Of a stretch of DNA of 44,001 nt, positions 1 to 8,915 are shown piece after piece. Both the position numbers and the translations under genes were made by a program. The stretch spans positions 1 through 44,001 of the forward strand of contig CAJFGA010000010.1 in NCBI GenBank assembly GCA_904374385.1, written 5' to 3'. Within the stretch, counting starts at the first letter, position 1. Every line of letters starts with the position of its first letter. The notes below the pieces were generated by a model that saw only the letters and a program-made list of their open reading frames with translations, made no database searches and was not told the origin of the DNA. Origin of the DNA: an uncultured Clostridia bacterium. GTDB taxonomy: Bacteria; Bacillota; Clostridia; Christensenellales; Borkfalkiaceae.

Positions 1-756
1 GGTCAGATACCACATCTTTTGCAAGGTATTGGCGCCTTCCAACGTGGCAGATTCGTAGTACGATTTATCGATCGACATGATGGCGGCATAAAACATGATG
101 CTGCCCCATCCCGCCCCCTTCCACGCCGAAAGGAAAATTGCCATCGGTTTGAACCAGGCGTTGCTCGCCATGGGGGCAAAGTTGTTATCGATGGCGCCGA
201 TACTGACAAGCAATTCGTTGAGCACGCCGCCCTGCGCGTCGAGCAAGCCGTTCCAAATACCGATTACGATCGCCCACGACAAAAAGTTGGGCAGGCAGAT
301 GACGATGAGGATCAATTTGCTCATGAACGAGCTGCGCAGTTCAGACAGCTGTACCGCGATGAATATGGAGAGCGGGAAGCAGAGAACCAGCTTGATGCCG
401 TTGATGATGAGCGTATTGGCGACGGAGGTGTAGAAAGACTCGTCGACAAAGATATCCAAATAGTTTTGGAACGTCCATTCGCCGTGCGTGATGTTGTACA
501 GAACGTCTGCCTTGGTCAGGTCGAAACTCGGCCCCTTGAAGGAAAAGAGCACGCCCAGCATGGGCACATAGGAAAAGAACAGTGTAAAGAAGGCCGCCGG
601 GATCAAAAACCAAAGCACATGGCGGTGTTTTTTGGTGCGATGCCACTGCTCCGCCCAGTACCCCCTCTTTTGAGTGAGGGGGGCTGACTTTTCTTCCGGG
701 CGGCCGGGTTCTTCAATGGTCACTTCCGATTCGGTTATGTTCGTATTCTGTTCCAT
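1..756 (-). CDS. ABC transporter permease, LplB-like sugar type (partial)
   Basis: Inner-membrane permease of a carbohydrate ABC importer, of the family that includes LplB of aldouronate transporters. The window edge removes its C-terminus, leaving 252 codons. About 45 polar cytosolic residues are followed by hydrophobic segments near residues 48-70, 110-138, 147-170 and 203-228. The last visible stretch carries the EAA loop (ESATLEGANTLQKM, residues 235-248), which docks the ATPase. The ATG at 756 lies 9 bases after the stop of the solute-binding protein gene, with a GAGG ribosome site, so the two are one operon. A second permease gene would be expected beyond the left edge. The substrate cannot be read from the sequence. 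Family assignment is firm; the LplB subfamily is an inference from the neighbouring large lipoproteins. Confidence 0.9.
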   Translation of the reverse strand, partial: MEQNTNITESEVTIEEPGRPEEKSAPLTQKRGYWAEQWHRTKKHRHVLWFLIPAAFFTLFFSYVPMLGVLFSFKGPSFDLTKADVLYNITHGEWTFQNYLDIFVDESFYTSVANTLIINGIKLVLCFPLSIFIAVQLSELRSSFMSKLILIVICLPNFLSWAIVIGIWNGLLDAQGGVLNELLVSIGAIDNNFAPMASNAWFKPMAIFLSAWKGAGWGSIMFYAAIMSIDKSYYESATLEGANTLQKMWYLT

Positions 757-765
757 TTAGGTACC

Positions 766-2556
766 TCAAGAAATGCTTGCCGTAGCTCCGCTGAGCTTCA
801 CGTTGTTATACCATTCCGTCATTTCACGGCTGATCTCGTCGGACCAATAATAATAGGTGACGCCGTTGCGGCGCGCATACGTTTCGCGCAGAGCCTGGCG
901 GGTGATGTTGAGCGCCGCGGTTGCATCCGCCGCGTCGATCGCCGTCGCCATGCCGCGCAGTGCCCTCGTACGCGAGAGGATGGAGATAGGCGCCCAGCTT
1001 TCAAAGACGGGCATCATTGCCATCGCGCTCTTGATGAGCGTACCGTCGTCCGGTACGGCGACCGGCCAAGCGTCGAAGCCCACTTCGCGCAAATGGAAGA
1101 GGGAACGCGCTTCCACGACGTTGGTGCCCGTGGCGTACTGCGAATTATCGACGATGTTATCGACATAACTCTGCGTCAGCTGCACCCACTTGCCGCCGCC
1201 CGTGATGGTTTCTCCGTCGAGTTCGTACGACCAGGGTTCCATATAAATAATACTGTTGGCCCAGTCCTCTTCACCGTCGGCGGGGGCGTCCACTTCGACC
1301 CAGTCGACCCCCTCTTCGCCGCCGTAAAACAGGGCGTAATTTTCCAGTTTTTTGCCGAGATAATCGATGATGTACACGGCATCTTCCGCCATGTAATAGG
1401 GAATGACCGTGTAATAGGCGATCCCGTCTGTGCCGCCGATATGCTTGGCGACTTCTTGTTCGGAAGATCCGTAGCTGCCGTCTCCGCGGATACGCGTGTT
1501 CCAAGCGATCAGCTCATCGTGCGCGGTATCATAATCGTTGGTCATGCCGTATTCTTCCAGCAAGCCGTTCGCGACAATGGTCTGGCAAAGCGGCGTCACC
1601 CACCAATAGGTGAGGAACAGGCAAGAATTGGCTTCGTTTGCGAAGTTGCTGCAGATGTTTGCCGCATCGCTCGACTGCCAAGAAGCGGAAAGAACATTTG
1701 CTTTGCGCAGCATGTTCATATATTCGACATAGCCCTCTACCCCTTCGTGATAGATGTAGAACTGGATCATGCCGTCGTCGTCGACGTAGAACATGGTCGC
1801 GCCGGGTGCGTCGTACGCAGCCATGATGATTTCGACCGCGGCAGAGTTAGAGCCGCCGATGCCGAATGCGTGATAGTTGCTGTCGGCGCCGTCAGGATTG
1901 ACGCGCCCGTTATATTCGCCGTCGCCGAAATATGCCTGCAGACCGAGGAGCGCTTCCGTCAGTTCCGTCATCGTCTGCGGCACGTCGTCGTGATTTTCGT
2001 ACCAGCCGATCTCTTCGAGATGTACTTTGTTCCAAACGAGCGCATAGTCTTCCATGGCGGTATAGCCGGTATCGGGAATGCCGTAAATTCCCGTATTGCC
2101 GTCCTCGTCGGTATAAGTGACGGCATCCCATGCGCCGGGCATCAAGTCGATAATTTCATACAATTTCCGCCCCGATTCCGTATTTTGCAGCAATTCGGTA
2201 AGATCGAGGAATGTGCCGTTGGCGACATAAGGATGATACTGCGCTTCCGTCAGTTTTAAAATATGATATTCCCCCTGCGTAGACAGGATATTGTTGATCT
2301 GATTGTCAGCGTCCGAGCCGGATACTTCTTCGTAAATGCCCGTGTAACTGGTCGCTTCTTCGATCAGCTCTGCGGTATGGTCAGAGCCGAAGCCGGGCAT
2401 ACCCGTTTCTGGATAGAGCATCCTGATTTCGATGGGGTTGCTCAAGTCTACGTCCCAGTTGATCGATGCCGTATAGAGCGTTCCGCATCCCGCAAAAGCG
2501 CCCGCCAACGAAAGTCCCAAAGCCGCCGCCGTGATAAACGAAACGATTTTTTTCAA
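766..2556 (-). CDS. Extracellular solute-binding lipoprotein (LplA-like)
   Basis: Substrate-binding lipoprotein of the adjacent sugar-type ABC importer, 596 residues, long for the family as LplA-type proteins are. The N-terminus has KK, a hydrophobic core and a lipobox ending at Cys24 (AGAFAGC), so it should be lipid-anchored outside the membrane. The mature part is acidic and rich in Trp and Tyr, as is usual for oligosaccharide binders. The start codon is TTG at 2556; no ATG fits, and an AGGAGG site stands about 8 bases upstream. It lies between the giant lipoprotein gene (100-base gap with a stem-loop) and the permease (9-base gap). Substrate unknown; uptake of a plant or host oligosaccharide is an inference from the family. 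Confidence 0.88.
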   Translation of the reverse strand: MKKIVSFITAAALGLSLAGAFAGCGTLYTASINWDVDLSNPIEIRMLYPETGMPGFGSDHTAELIEEATSYTGIYEEVSGSDADNQINNILSTQGEYHILKLTEAQYHPYVANGTFLDLTELLQNTESGRKLYEIIDLMPGAWDAVTYTDEDGNTGIYGIPDTGYTAMEDYALVWNKVHLEEIGWYENHDDVPQTMTELTEALLGLQAYFGDGEYNGRVNPDGADSNYHAFGIGGSNSAAVEIIMAAYDAPGATMFYVDDDGMIQFYIYHEGVEGYVEYMNMLRKANVLSASWQSSDAANICSNFANEANSCLFLTYWWVTPLCQTIVANGLLEEYGMTNDYDTAHDELIAWNTRIRGDGSYGSSEQEVAKHIGGTDGIAYYTVIPYYMAEDAVYIIDYLGKKLENYALFYGGEEGVDWVEVDAPADGEEDWANSIIYMEPWSYELDGETITGGGKWVQLTQSYVDNIVDNSQYATGTNVVEARSLFHLREVGFDAWPVAVPDDGTLIKSAMAMMPVFESWAPISILSRTRALRGMATAIDAADATAALNITRQALRETYARRNGVTYYYWSDEISREMTEWYNNVKLSGATASIS

Positions 2557-2593
2557 GGTAAATGTCCTCCTCTTTTCCGATATAATCCCGGAA

Positions 2594-2630
2594 CAGGCGG
2601 CGTTCCGTTGCGAAAAACAAACGCCGCCTG
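2594..2630. promoter_or_regulatory. Intercistronic stem-loop between the giant lipoprotein and solute-binding protein genes
   Basis: An 11-bp perfect inverted repeat (CAGGCGGCGTT and its complement) with a 15-base loop sits in the 100-base gap between the two lipoprotein genes. On the minus strand no T run follows, so it does not look like a simple terminator. Such hairpins often protect or separate transcript segments with different abundance. That role is an inference. Confidence 0.55.
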
Positions 2631-2656
2631 CCCTTACTTAGCCTAAATATGATCCA

Positions 2657-5600
2657 TTACTCTGCGACGATTTCCGCCGCGGTGACTCCCCAACCGTTTT
2701 TCTCTGTGTCGAGGGTATAGCCGTTCGCTTCGAGGAAACTTCCGACGATGTCGTTATAATCCGCGAAGATAAGCGCATTGCCGCTTCCGTCCGTCAGCGT
2801 GCCGCCCATAACGGTGACTGCACGCGCCAAACGGGCGCTCATATACATCTGGAATTTATCGCCGGAAATCCAGTTCCAAGAAATCTTGGCGCTGATAGTA
2901 TAACCGCTCGTCCAGTAAGTGTTCAGATCGGCCAGCTCTTCCTCCGTAAGGTCGGCAAGCGTGGTATAACCGTTCGTTTCGATCGCCATCGCGAGTTCGA
3001 CCGTCTGGCGGATCGCGCTGTATGCGTCGAGGAAGTCGGCATAGTCGATTTCCGTAAGCACGTTCTGCACGAATGTGGGCAGCGCGATGCTCTCATCGAT
3101 GTCTTCGACATATTCTACGAGCGTGGTGATGAAAATGCTCTGATACCAAGAATTGTCACCATCCATGCCGTTCGCTACACCTTCCCATGTATCGCCCAGG
3201 TTGATGCGCAGCGACCAGTAGATGATCTCCTGCAATGCTTCCGAAGAGGTCAGCGTTGTCGAAGCGCCGGTGCGCGGGGTGATCGTCGTGATCGAAGCGG
3301 CGCCGGTAAACGCGGCATTCGCCTGCAACGCATTGCATTCACTGACGAAAGTCATCCATGCCTCGATCTGTGCGGTGACCGTTTCGGCATCCGTTTCCAA
3401 GAGGGCCGCAACTTCCGCCTTAGCATCTGCGCTCATACCGTTCCAAATTTCTTGGTAGGTAGCTACGCTCTGTGCAACATCCCAAATATAGCCGGTTTTG
3501 TCGGCATTGCTCGTCGTCCAGCCGGCGATATCATACATTTCGATGTCGCCGATGCCAGACCATGCCTCGTAAAATGCATCTGCAGCCGCCTCTTCATCGA
3601 TGATCGCATCGTGTGCGGTGACGGAAGATTCAGTGATCTTATAAGGATAAGAAGCCGGGAGCGAAGGATCGGGCGTATAGCCGTGCGCCGCAAGCACCTG
3701 CATCACTGCCGCATAGCACTGCGACAACGTGGCGCTGCCGGTATAAGACGCGTCTTTGTTGTAGCGGACGATGTTCGCCGCACGCGCGCCGTCAATGATC
3801 CATTCATTGCCCGCATTGCCGAGCGCCCAAGCCGTGCCCGTATCGGTATACGTCCAAGCGCTTACAAAATACTGATTGATGAGGGCAGCGTCTTCTTCGG
3901 TGATGGCGGGCGCGGTGATCGCCTCGTTCTGCATCGCCGCGAGCCACTTCGTGCCCAGTTTTGCAGCCGCCGCGAGGGCGTCATAGTCCTGCACGATGCC
4001 GCAGCCGCCTGCCGCTACCAGCGCTTCGAAACGATCCGCAAACAGCGCGGGCATTTCGATGCCGAGGCCGCTGAGATAATCTTCCGTGATCAGGTACAGT
4101 TCGCCGATCGTATATGTCGGATAGCTGTCATAATCCCACGCGATTTTGGTAAGCCCGGACTTAAACAATTCGGAGGCGAGCACTTCTACCACAGTCGCGG
4201 GAGAAATGGTGAACGTGGAACCGGCGCCGTCTGTGCTGTATCCGGTGATGCCGGCATCGTTATAGTTGCTGCTGGCTTCGATCGCCGCAATATCTTCCGC
4301 AAACGCGGCCCATGCGTTGTAGGAGTCCATCGAGATGGCCGCCTGCACCGCCGCCTGGTCGCTCGCGCTCAGCTGTGCGTACGCCGCTTGGATACGGCTG
4401 AACAGCTCGAGTTCGCTGCCCATGTACCCGGCGATCGTGTTTTCGATAAACGACGTCCAGCCGACATATGTGTAGTCAGACAGGTCGCCCATCAGAGCGA
4501 ACGCCGCCGTGACCGACTCTACCGTCGCTTCCACTGTGGGGATGGGATCGATGGGTGCGCCCGCCGTGATCGTCGTGGCGGTGACGCCCCAGCCGTTCTT
4601 CGCCGTGTCGAGAACGTAGCCGTTTTCGACGAGGAACTGCCCTACGATGTCGTTGTATTCAAAGAATCTGAGTGCTGTGCCGCTTGCATTCGTCAGGTCG
4701 CCGCCCATCATGGATACCGCGTATGCGAGGCGGGCGCTCATATACTGCTGGAATTTACTGCCCTGCAGCCAGTTCCAAGAAAGCAGAGAGTTGATGGAAT
4801 AGTCGAGCGTCCAGTAGGTGTTCAAGTCGGCAAGTTCCGCTTCGGTCAGATCTGCCGTGCCTACATAGCCGTTTTCTTCGATCGCCGTGGCGAGTTCGAC
4901 CGTCTGGCGGATCGCGCAGTATGCGTCGTAGAAGTTGTCATATTCGACGGCTTCCAACAGATCGACTACGAATGCGGGAAGCGTTACGCCGTCAATGCTC
5001 TGCAAATATTCGGTGAGCACTACGATCAAAACGCTCTGATACCACGAGTTGTTGACGTCCATGATCTTATTAGCCGTGCCCGTCCAGGTATCGCCTACGT
5101 TGATGCGCAGTGCGCGGTAGATCACTTCCTGCAGCGCCTGTTCCGCGGTGTAGGTCACGCTTTCCGCCGTGCCGGCATCATCTTCGGGAGGGGTGAGCGT
5201 CGTGATGGAAGCAGCGCCCGTGAACGACGTGTTTTCGAGCAATGCGTTGTATTCATCGACAAAGGTCGACCAATCTGCGACCTGTGCCGCCAGCGCATCC
5301 GTTTCCATGCTCAGGAAGGTCGCCACGGCGGCTTGATCGTCCGCGCTCAGCGCATCCCAAACATCCTGCTGGGCAGCTGCCGTCTGCGCGAAATCCCAAA
5401 AGTAACCGGTCTTGTCTGCTTCATCGGTCGTCCAGCCGACGATGTCGTACTGTTTGATATCGCCGATGGTCAGCCATGCATCGTAAAATGCACGCGCTTC
5501 CTGGGAAAGATCGCCGAGGTCGAGCTCGATCGCATCGTGCGCGGTGACGGCGCTTTCCTGAACCTTATAGGGTTGTGTCGTGGACGTATCTGCGGTATAG

Positions 5601-8134
5601 CCGTGCGCTACGAGCACATCGATCACAGCATCCAAGCACTGCAGATAGGTAACGGTGCCAGTGTATGCGGGATCTCTATGATAGCGGACCACGTTCGATA
5701 CGCGCGATGCGCTGAATACCCATGTATTGCTCAAGCCCCAGGTAATACCTGTGTCTGAATACGTCCATCCTGCTACAAAGTACTGGTTGATGATCGTCGC
5801 GTCTTCTTCGGTGATGGCGGGCGTGATGCACAGAGGATCCTGCATCGCCGCGAGGTACTTCGTGCCCAGTTCTACCGCTGCCTGCATGGCGGGATAGTCG
5901 TGTACGATCTGGCAGTTGCCCGCCGTGACGAGCGCATTGAAGCGATCCGCCAACAGGGTCGGGATTTCCATGCCGAGGCCTTCGAGGTAATTCTGCGTGA
6001 CGAGGTACAGTTCGCCCGCGAGGAAGTCGGCGTCGATGTCCCAAGTGATATTGGAGCGGCCGCTCAGCCACAGCTGCGCCACGAGCGTTTCGATTGCGTT
6101 CGCCGGGGTCACCGTGAACGTCGTGCCGTCGCCGGAGGTGCTGTAGGCGGTAAAGCCCGCATCGCTATAGTTGGCGTTGGATTCCATCGCCGCGATCTGT
6201 TCGGAAAGCTGCGACCATGCGTTGAAGGATGCCGTGGTCACATGGAAGTTGACCGCCGCCTGCTCTTCAGCAGACAGTGCGTCGTAATCCTCTTTCAGCG
6301 CGCGGAACGCCGCGATCTCGCTGCCCATATAACCGGCGATCGTATCGCCGTCCGTCGTCCAGCCGAGGTATGTATAATTGCTCAGATTGCCGAGCTGCGC
6401 AAACGCATCCACGACGACCTGTGCCGCGGGGGTCAGTTCGACGGCTGCCAACTGTACTTCTTTCGCTGCGAGGTAGTAGGTGAAGTCGAGCACGTTGCGG
6501 TATTTATCGGCAAGGGTGCTGCCCGCGCCGCTTTCATCGGTGCCGTACCATTCATCTACCTGCGCGATGTCGTCTTCATAGTCGCCCACGTTTTCGATCG
6601 TGACGTCTGCGAGGCTGTCGATGACGTCCTGATATTCCTTTGCCGTTGAACCGAGGGAATCGCTGCCCTCAGCGCTCATGTTATAACTGAAGGAATATAC
6701 GTCCATGCCGCTGCTCTTGTCATACGTCGTGCAGAGGTTGTTGTTGAGAACAACATAATCGATGGGGCCGGCATACGAGCTGTCTCTGTTGCCGGTCGCA
6801 AGCAACATGTCGTGCCACTGGCCGCGCAGAGAAGCGTCGATCTGATAGCCGTACTGTACGTCGCTCATCTCTTCTTCCGTGGGAACGTAAGCGCGCGCCG
6901 AGCTGATCGCCATATTCAGGAATTCAGCGCCGTTGAAATAGTCTGTATTGACCGCTTCGACGCCGGCGGAAATTTCGTTCTTGACGTCGAGCCCGGCGAC
7001 GAATACATAGCTGTTCTCGCGGCTGAGTTCATAGCCGGAGAAATAATTGTTGACCAGTTCAGAGGTGAGCCTGCGCTTATAGGTCGCGCCGTCCTCCACT
7101 GCTGCCGTAAAGTCGTTGACCTGATACTCGCCGAGCTCGTCTTCGAGGACGACCGTTTCGATCGAAATGGTCACGCTGTCGGCATCCGGTTCAAAGTAAC
7201 CGCCCTCTTCGTTCCAAGTGGAAGTCATGATGCAGTCGCCGATGTTATAGGTGATATCCGACGCGCTGTCGTCGCGGGAAGATCCTTCGTATGCGTACCA
7301 GTTGCCCGTCGTCACGTCGCACGCGATGCCGACGTTGATAACGTAATAATCCTGCCAGCTATAGAAGCCCATAAAGGCGTATACGTCGCTCGCCTCGTCG
7401 CCCGTGGTATAGGGAGGCGTGAGCTGCACATTGGACAGGTCGATGGTATATTCCATCTTGGTCACGCCGCCGAAGCGCTTCGGGAAGGCGATCACCGCCG
7501 CGTCCAGCGTGGTGGAAAGCTCGTACGAAGGAGAGTTCAAAGTATCGGAAACATCTCCGTTCGGATCGAGGATCCCGTAGCTGTTGTACGTCTGCGCGGG
7601 CACCGTGCCGTAGCCTTGCGTATGCGCGGTGATAAACTTGGTGTTTTTCAGAGAACCGAGGGTATCAGTGTTGTCCCAACACCAAAACGCATCCAAAGAT
7701 GTGCCGTTCTCATAGAACCAGAAGCATTCGTCGTTGCTGGAGGTGTAACCCTGCCTGTTGACGAACATCTTTACCGTGTCGTTGATCTGCGTCACATAGC
7801 TGCCGAAGGTGTACTCTGGATTCGCATCATACTGATCCGCGTCGTAATAGATCGCCGCGTTGATCGCGTTTGCCAATGCCTTATAATCGCCGATCTTTGT
7901 CCCTGACGGCGTATAGGCGCTGTACATAGCGGAGCGCGTATCTTCACGGGTCGCCTGATAGTCCTTAGCGGTCGCGGCATTATAGACGGTACCGGCCTCG
8001 GTAGGGTCGCCGACCTCGCCCGTCGTAGGGTCGTCGGGCGTGTTGGGGGTATCCCTGTCGCATGCCGCAAAACCGAAAACGGCAGACAAAGCCAGGGAAC
8101 CGCCGAGCAATAGCGGAAGAATTTTCTTCTTCAT
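2657..8134 (-). CDS. Giant modular repeat lipoprotein (1,825 aa)
   Basis: I do not recognise the family. The signal sequence has KKK, a hydrophobic core and a lipobox ending at Cys25 (GFAAC), followed by a Thr/Pro/Asp linker, so the protein should be anchored on the outer face of the membrane. Residues about 60-570 form a unique, aromatic-rich N-terminal region. The rest is four related modules of about 305-330 residues in the order A (574-880), B (881-1210), A (1211-1520), B (1521-1825). Each opens with a GD-x2-x-Y-x3-GWT motif and a TGY or AGYM motif, then ALSA-x-DQAAV. The B modules share FTGAASITT and end near NGWGVTA; the A modules share AITEEDA-x2-NQYF and VTAHDAI. The ATG at 8134 has a GGAGG site. 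It is first in an operon with a sugar-binding protein and permease, so surface glycan capture is the likely role. That is an inference; an adhesin is the alternative. Confidence 0.85.
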   Translation of the reverse strand: MKKKILPLLLGGSLALSAVFGFAACDRDTPNTPDDPTTGEVGDPTEAGTVYNAATAKDYQATREDTRSAMYSAYTPSGTKIGDYKALANAINAAIYYDADQYDANPEYTFGSYVTQINDTVKMFVNRQGYTSSNDECFWFYENGTSLDAFWCWDNTDTLGSLKNTKFITAHTQGYGTVPAQTYNSYGILDPNGDVSDTLNSPSYELSTTLDAAVIAFPKRFGGVTKMEYTIDLSNVQLTPPYTTGDEASDVYAFMGFYSWQDYYVINVGIACDVTTGNWYAYEGSSRDDSASDITYNIGDCIMTSTWNEEGGYFEPDADSVTISIETVVLEDELGEYQVNDFTAAVEDGATYKRRLTSELVNNYFSGYELSRENSYVFVAGLDVKNEISAGVEAVNTDYFNGAEFLNMAISSARAYVPTEEEMSDVQYGYQIDASLRGQWHDMLLATGNRDSSYAGPIDYVVLNNNLCTTYDKSSGMDVYSFSYNMSAEGSDSLGSTAKEYQDVIDSLADVTIENVGDYEDDIAQVDEWYGTDESGAGSTLADKYRNVLDFTYYLAAKEVQLAAVELTPAAQVVVDAFAQLGNLSNYTYLGWTTDGDTIAGYMGSEIAAFRALKEDYDALSAEEQAAVNFHVTTASFNAWSQLSEQIAAMESNANYSDAGFTAYSTSGDGTTFTVTPANAIETLVAQLWLSGRSNITWDIDADFLAGELYLVTQNYLEGLGMEIPTLLADRFNALVTAGNCQIVHDYPAMQAAVELGTKYLAAMQDPLCITPAITEEDATIINQYFVAGWTYSDTGITWGLSNTWVFSASRVSNVVRYHRDPAYTGTVTYLQCLDAVIDVLVAHGYTADTSTTQPYKVQESAVTAHDAIELDLGDLSQEARAFYDAWLTIGDIKQYDIVGWTTDEADKTGYFWDFAQTAAAQQDVWDALSADDQAAVATFLSMETDALAAQVADWSTFVDEYNALLENTSFTGAASITTLTPPEDDAGTAESVTYTAEQALQEVIYRALRINVGDTWTGTANKIMDVNNSWYQSVLIVVLTEYLQSIDGVTLPAFVVDLLEAVEYDNFYDAYCAIRQTVELATAIEENGYVGTADLTEAELADLNTYWTLDYSINSLLSWNWLQGSKFQQYMSARLAYAVSMMGGDLTNASGTALRFFEYNDIVGQFLVENGYVLDTAKNGWGVTATTITAGAPIDPIPTVEATVESVTAAFALMGDLSDYTYVGWTSFIENTIAGYMGSELELFSRIQAAYAQLSASDQAAVQAAISMDSYNAWAAFAEDIAAIEASSNYNDAGITGYSTDGAGSTFTISPATVVEVLASELFKSGLTKIAWDYDSYPTYTIGELYLITEDYLSGLGIEMPALFADRFEALVAAGGCGIVQDYDALAAAAKLGTKWLAAMQNEAITAPAITEEDAALINQYFVSAWTYTDTGTAWALGNAGNEWIIDGARAANIVRYNKDASYTGSATLSQCYAAVMQVLAAHGYTPDPSLPASYPYKITESSVTAHDAIIDEEAAADAFYEAWSGIGDIEMYDIAGWTTSNADKTGYIWDVAQSVATYQEIWNGMSADAKAEVAALLETDAETVTAQIEAWMTFVSECNALQANAAFTGAASITTITPRTGASTTLTSSEALQEIIYWSLRINLGDTWEGVANGMDGDNSWYQSIFITTLVEYVEDIDESIALPTFVQNVLTEIDYADFLDAYSAIRQTVELAMAIETNGYTTLADLTEEELADLNTYWTSGYTISAKISWNWISGDKFQMYMSARLARAVTVMGGTLTDGSGNALIFADYNDIVGSFLEANGYTLDTEKNGWGVTAAEIVAE

Positions 8135-8157
8135 CCTTATCCCTCCTAAAAATATTT

Positions 8158-8174
8158 ATTGGATCATCTCCAAT
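8158..8174. promoter_or_regulatory. Inverted repeat downstream of the lipoprotein promoter (possible operator)
   Basis: ATTGGA and TCCAAT are separated by 5 bases, about 13-30 bases downstream of the -10 element and upstream of the ribosome site. It could be an operator or a small 5'-leader hairpin. No regulator is encoded nearby. Confidence 0.35.
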
Positions 8175-8186
8175 TAAGTCAACCCT

Positions 8187-8215
8187 ATTATACCCCCCCC
8201 CCGGCACTTTGTCAA
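8187..8215 (-). promoter_or_regulatory. Promoter of the giant lipoprotein operon with a G10 spacer tract
   Basis: On the minus strand a consensus -35 TTGACA (8210-8215) and a consensus -10 TATAAT (8187-8192) are exactly 17 bp apart. The spacer holds an uninterrupted run of ten G (ten C on the plus strand, 8193-8202). Slippage in that run would change spacer length and promoter strength, so it is a candidate phase-variable promoter (see findings). Confidence 0.85.
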
Positions 8216-8324
8216 TACCTTTTTGAAAAATTTTTTCTTTTTTCGGCAAAAAATTTTTTTATTGTGCGTATAAAAAAGACTAATATCTTTATTTTTTGAA
8301 AATAATTTTCTTTTTAAGAGTAAG

Positions 8325-8360
8325 AACAGCCCGCGCCGCAAAGTTTCGGCGCGGGCTGTT
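8325..8360. terminator. Strong GC-rich hairpin, terminator-like
   Basis: A perfect 14-bp stem (AACAGCCCGCGCCG and complement) with an 8-base loop. It is followed by TTTT within four bases only on the plus strand. It lies in a gene-free stretch, so the transcript it would end is not clear. The 8216-8867 gap otherwise holds AT-rich sequence and the repeat element at 8552-8722; I see no credible gene there. Confidence 0.5.
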
Positions 8361-8551
8361 TTCCACAGATTTTATCAATTTTGCCTTCATTTTGCGGGCT
8401 TTTTCTCTATCTAATTTAAAAAAGAGTCCGCGGCCGTCAGCTTATTCAGCCGTTTTTTTTGCCCTTATTGCGCGGCTTTTTTATGCCCCGCCAGGGAGAA
8501 AAGTCTTCAATTTGCCGCCTTCCTCACCGAAAAGACGCTTGCAAATTTACC

Positions 8552-8722
8552 ACCTTCCCCCGCCGGGGGAAGGTGTCAGGCGCACTCGTGCGCCTGACGG
8601 ATGAGGGGAAAAACCCGCTCCTACGGATGGCGGAAACACTTCATCTCCACTTTTCCCCCTTTCTGTACCGCCCCTCATCAGTCACCTTCGGCGACAGCTT
8701 CCCCCCAAGGGGAAGCCTTTTT
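8552..8722. repeat. Palindromic intergenic repeat element, copy 1
   Basis: Two half-units face each other. The left half has a CCTTCCCCC/GGGGGAAGG hairpin, a second perfect hairpin (GTCAGGCGCAC/GTGCGCCTGAC) and ends GGATGAGGGG at 8608. The right half starts CCCCTCATCAGTCACC at 8671 and ends in a CTTCCCC/GGGGAAG hairpin followed by T5. Degenerate pieces continue to about 8812. The same words recur at 26464-26767. Short ORFs here are by-products of the repeat. It resembles REP- or MITE-like elements scattered between genes in Clostridia. Confidence 0.75.
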
Positions 8723-8867
8723 GTTTACTTTGTCACCTTTTATGACGGCCCAAGGGGAAACTTTTTCCGCATGCTCTTCGCTTTCCGTGCCTCCAAGGGA
8801 AGCCTGTTTTTCTGTTTATCAGCTAAGCCGCTTTTGCCCCGCGGCCGTCGCGGGATTTTCTGGATAC

Positions 8868-8900
8868 AAAAATGCCCCGACGCAATCATGCGGCGGGGCA
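8868..8900 (-). terminator. Rho-independent terminator of glnN
   Basis: On the minus strand, 15 bases after the glnN stop, a 12-bp stem (TGCCCCGCCGCA with TGCGTCGGGGCA) with a 4-base loop is followed by TTTTT. Confidence 0.88.
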
Positions 8901-8915
8901 AAAAACGCTCCGGTT

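Noticed and set aside
3452-5758. Long open frame on the plus strand (768 codons) opposite the giant lipoprotein
   Set aside because: It is the antisense of a lipoprotein gene with clear signal, lipobox and repeats. The product is Arg/His/Asp-rich low-sense sequence with no motif or ribosome site.
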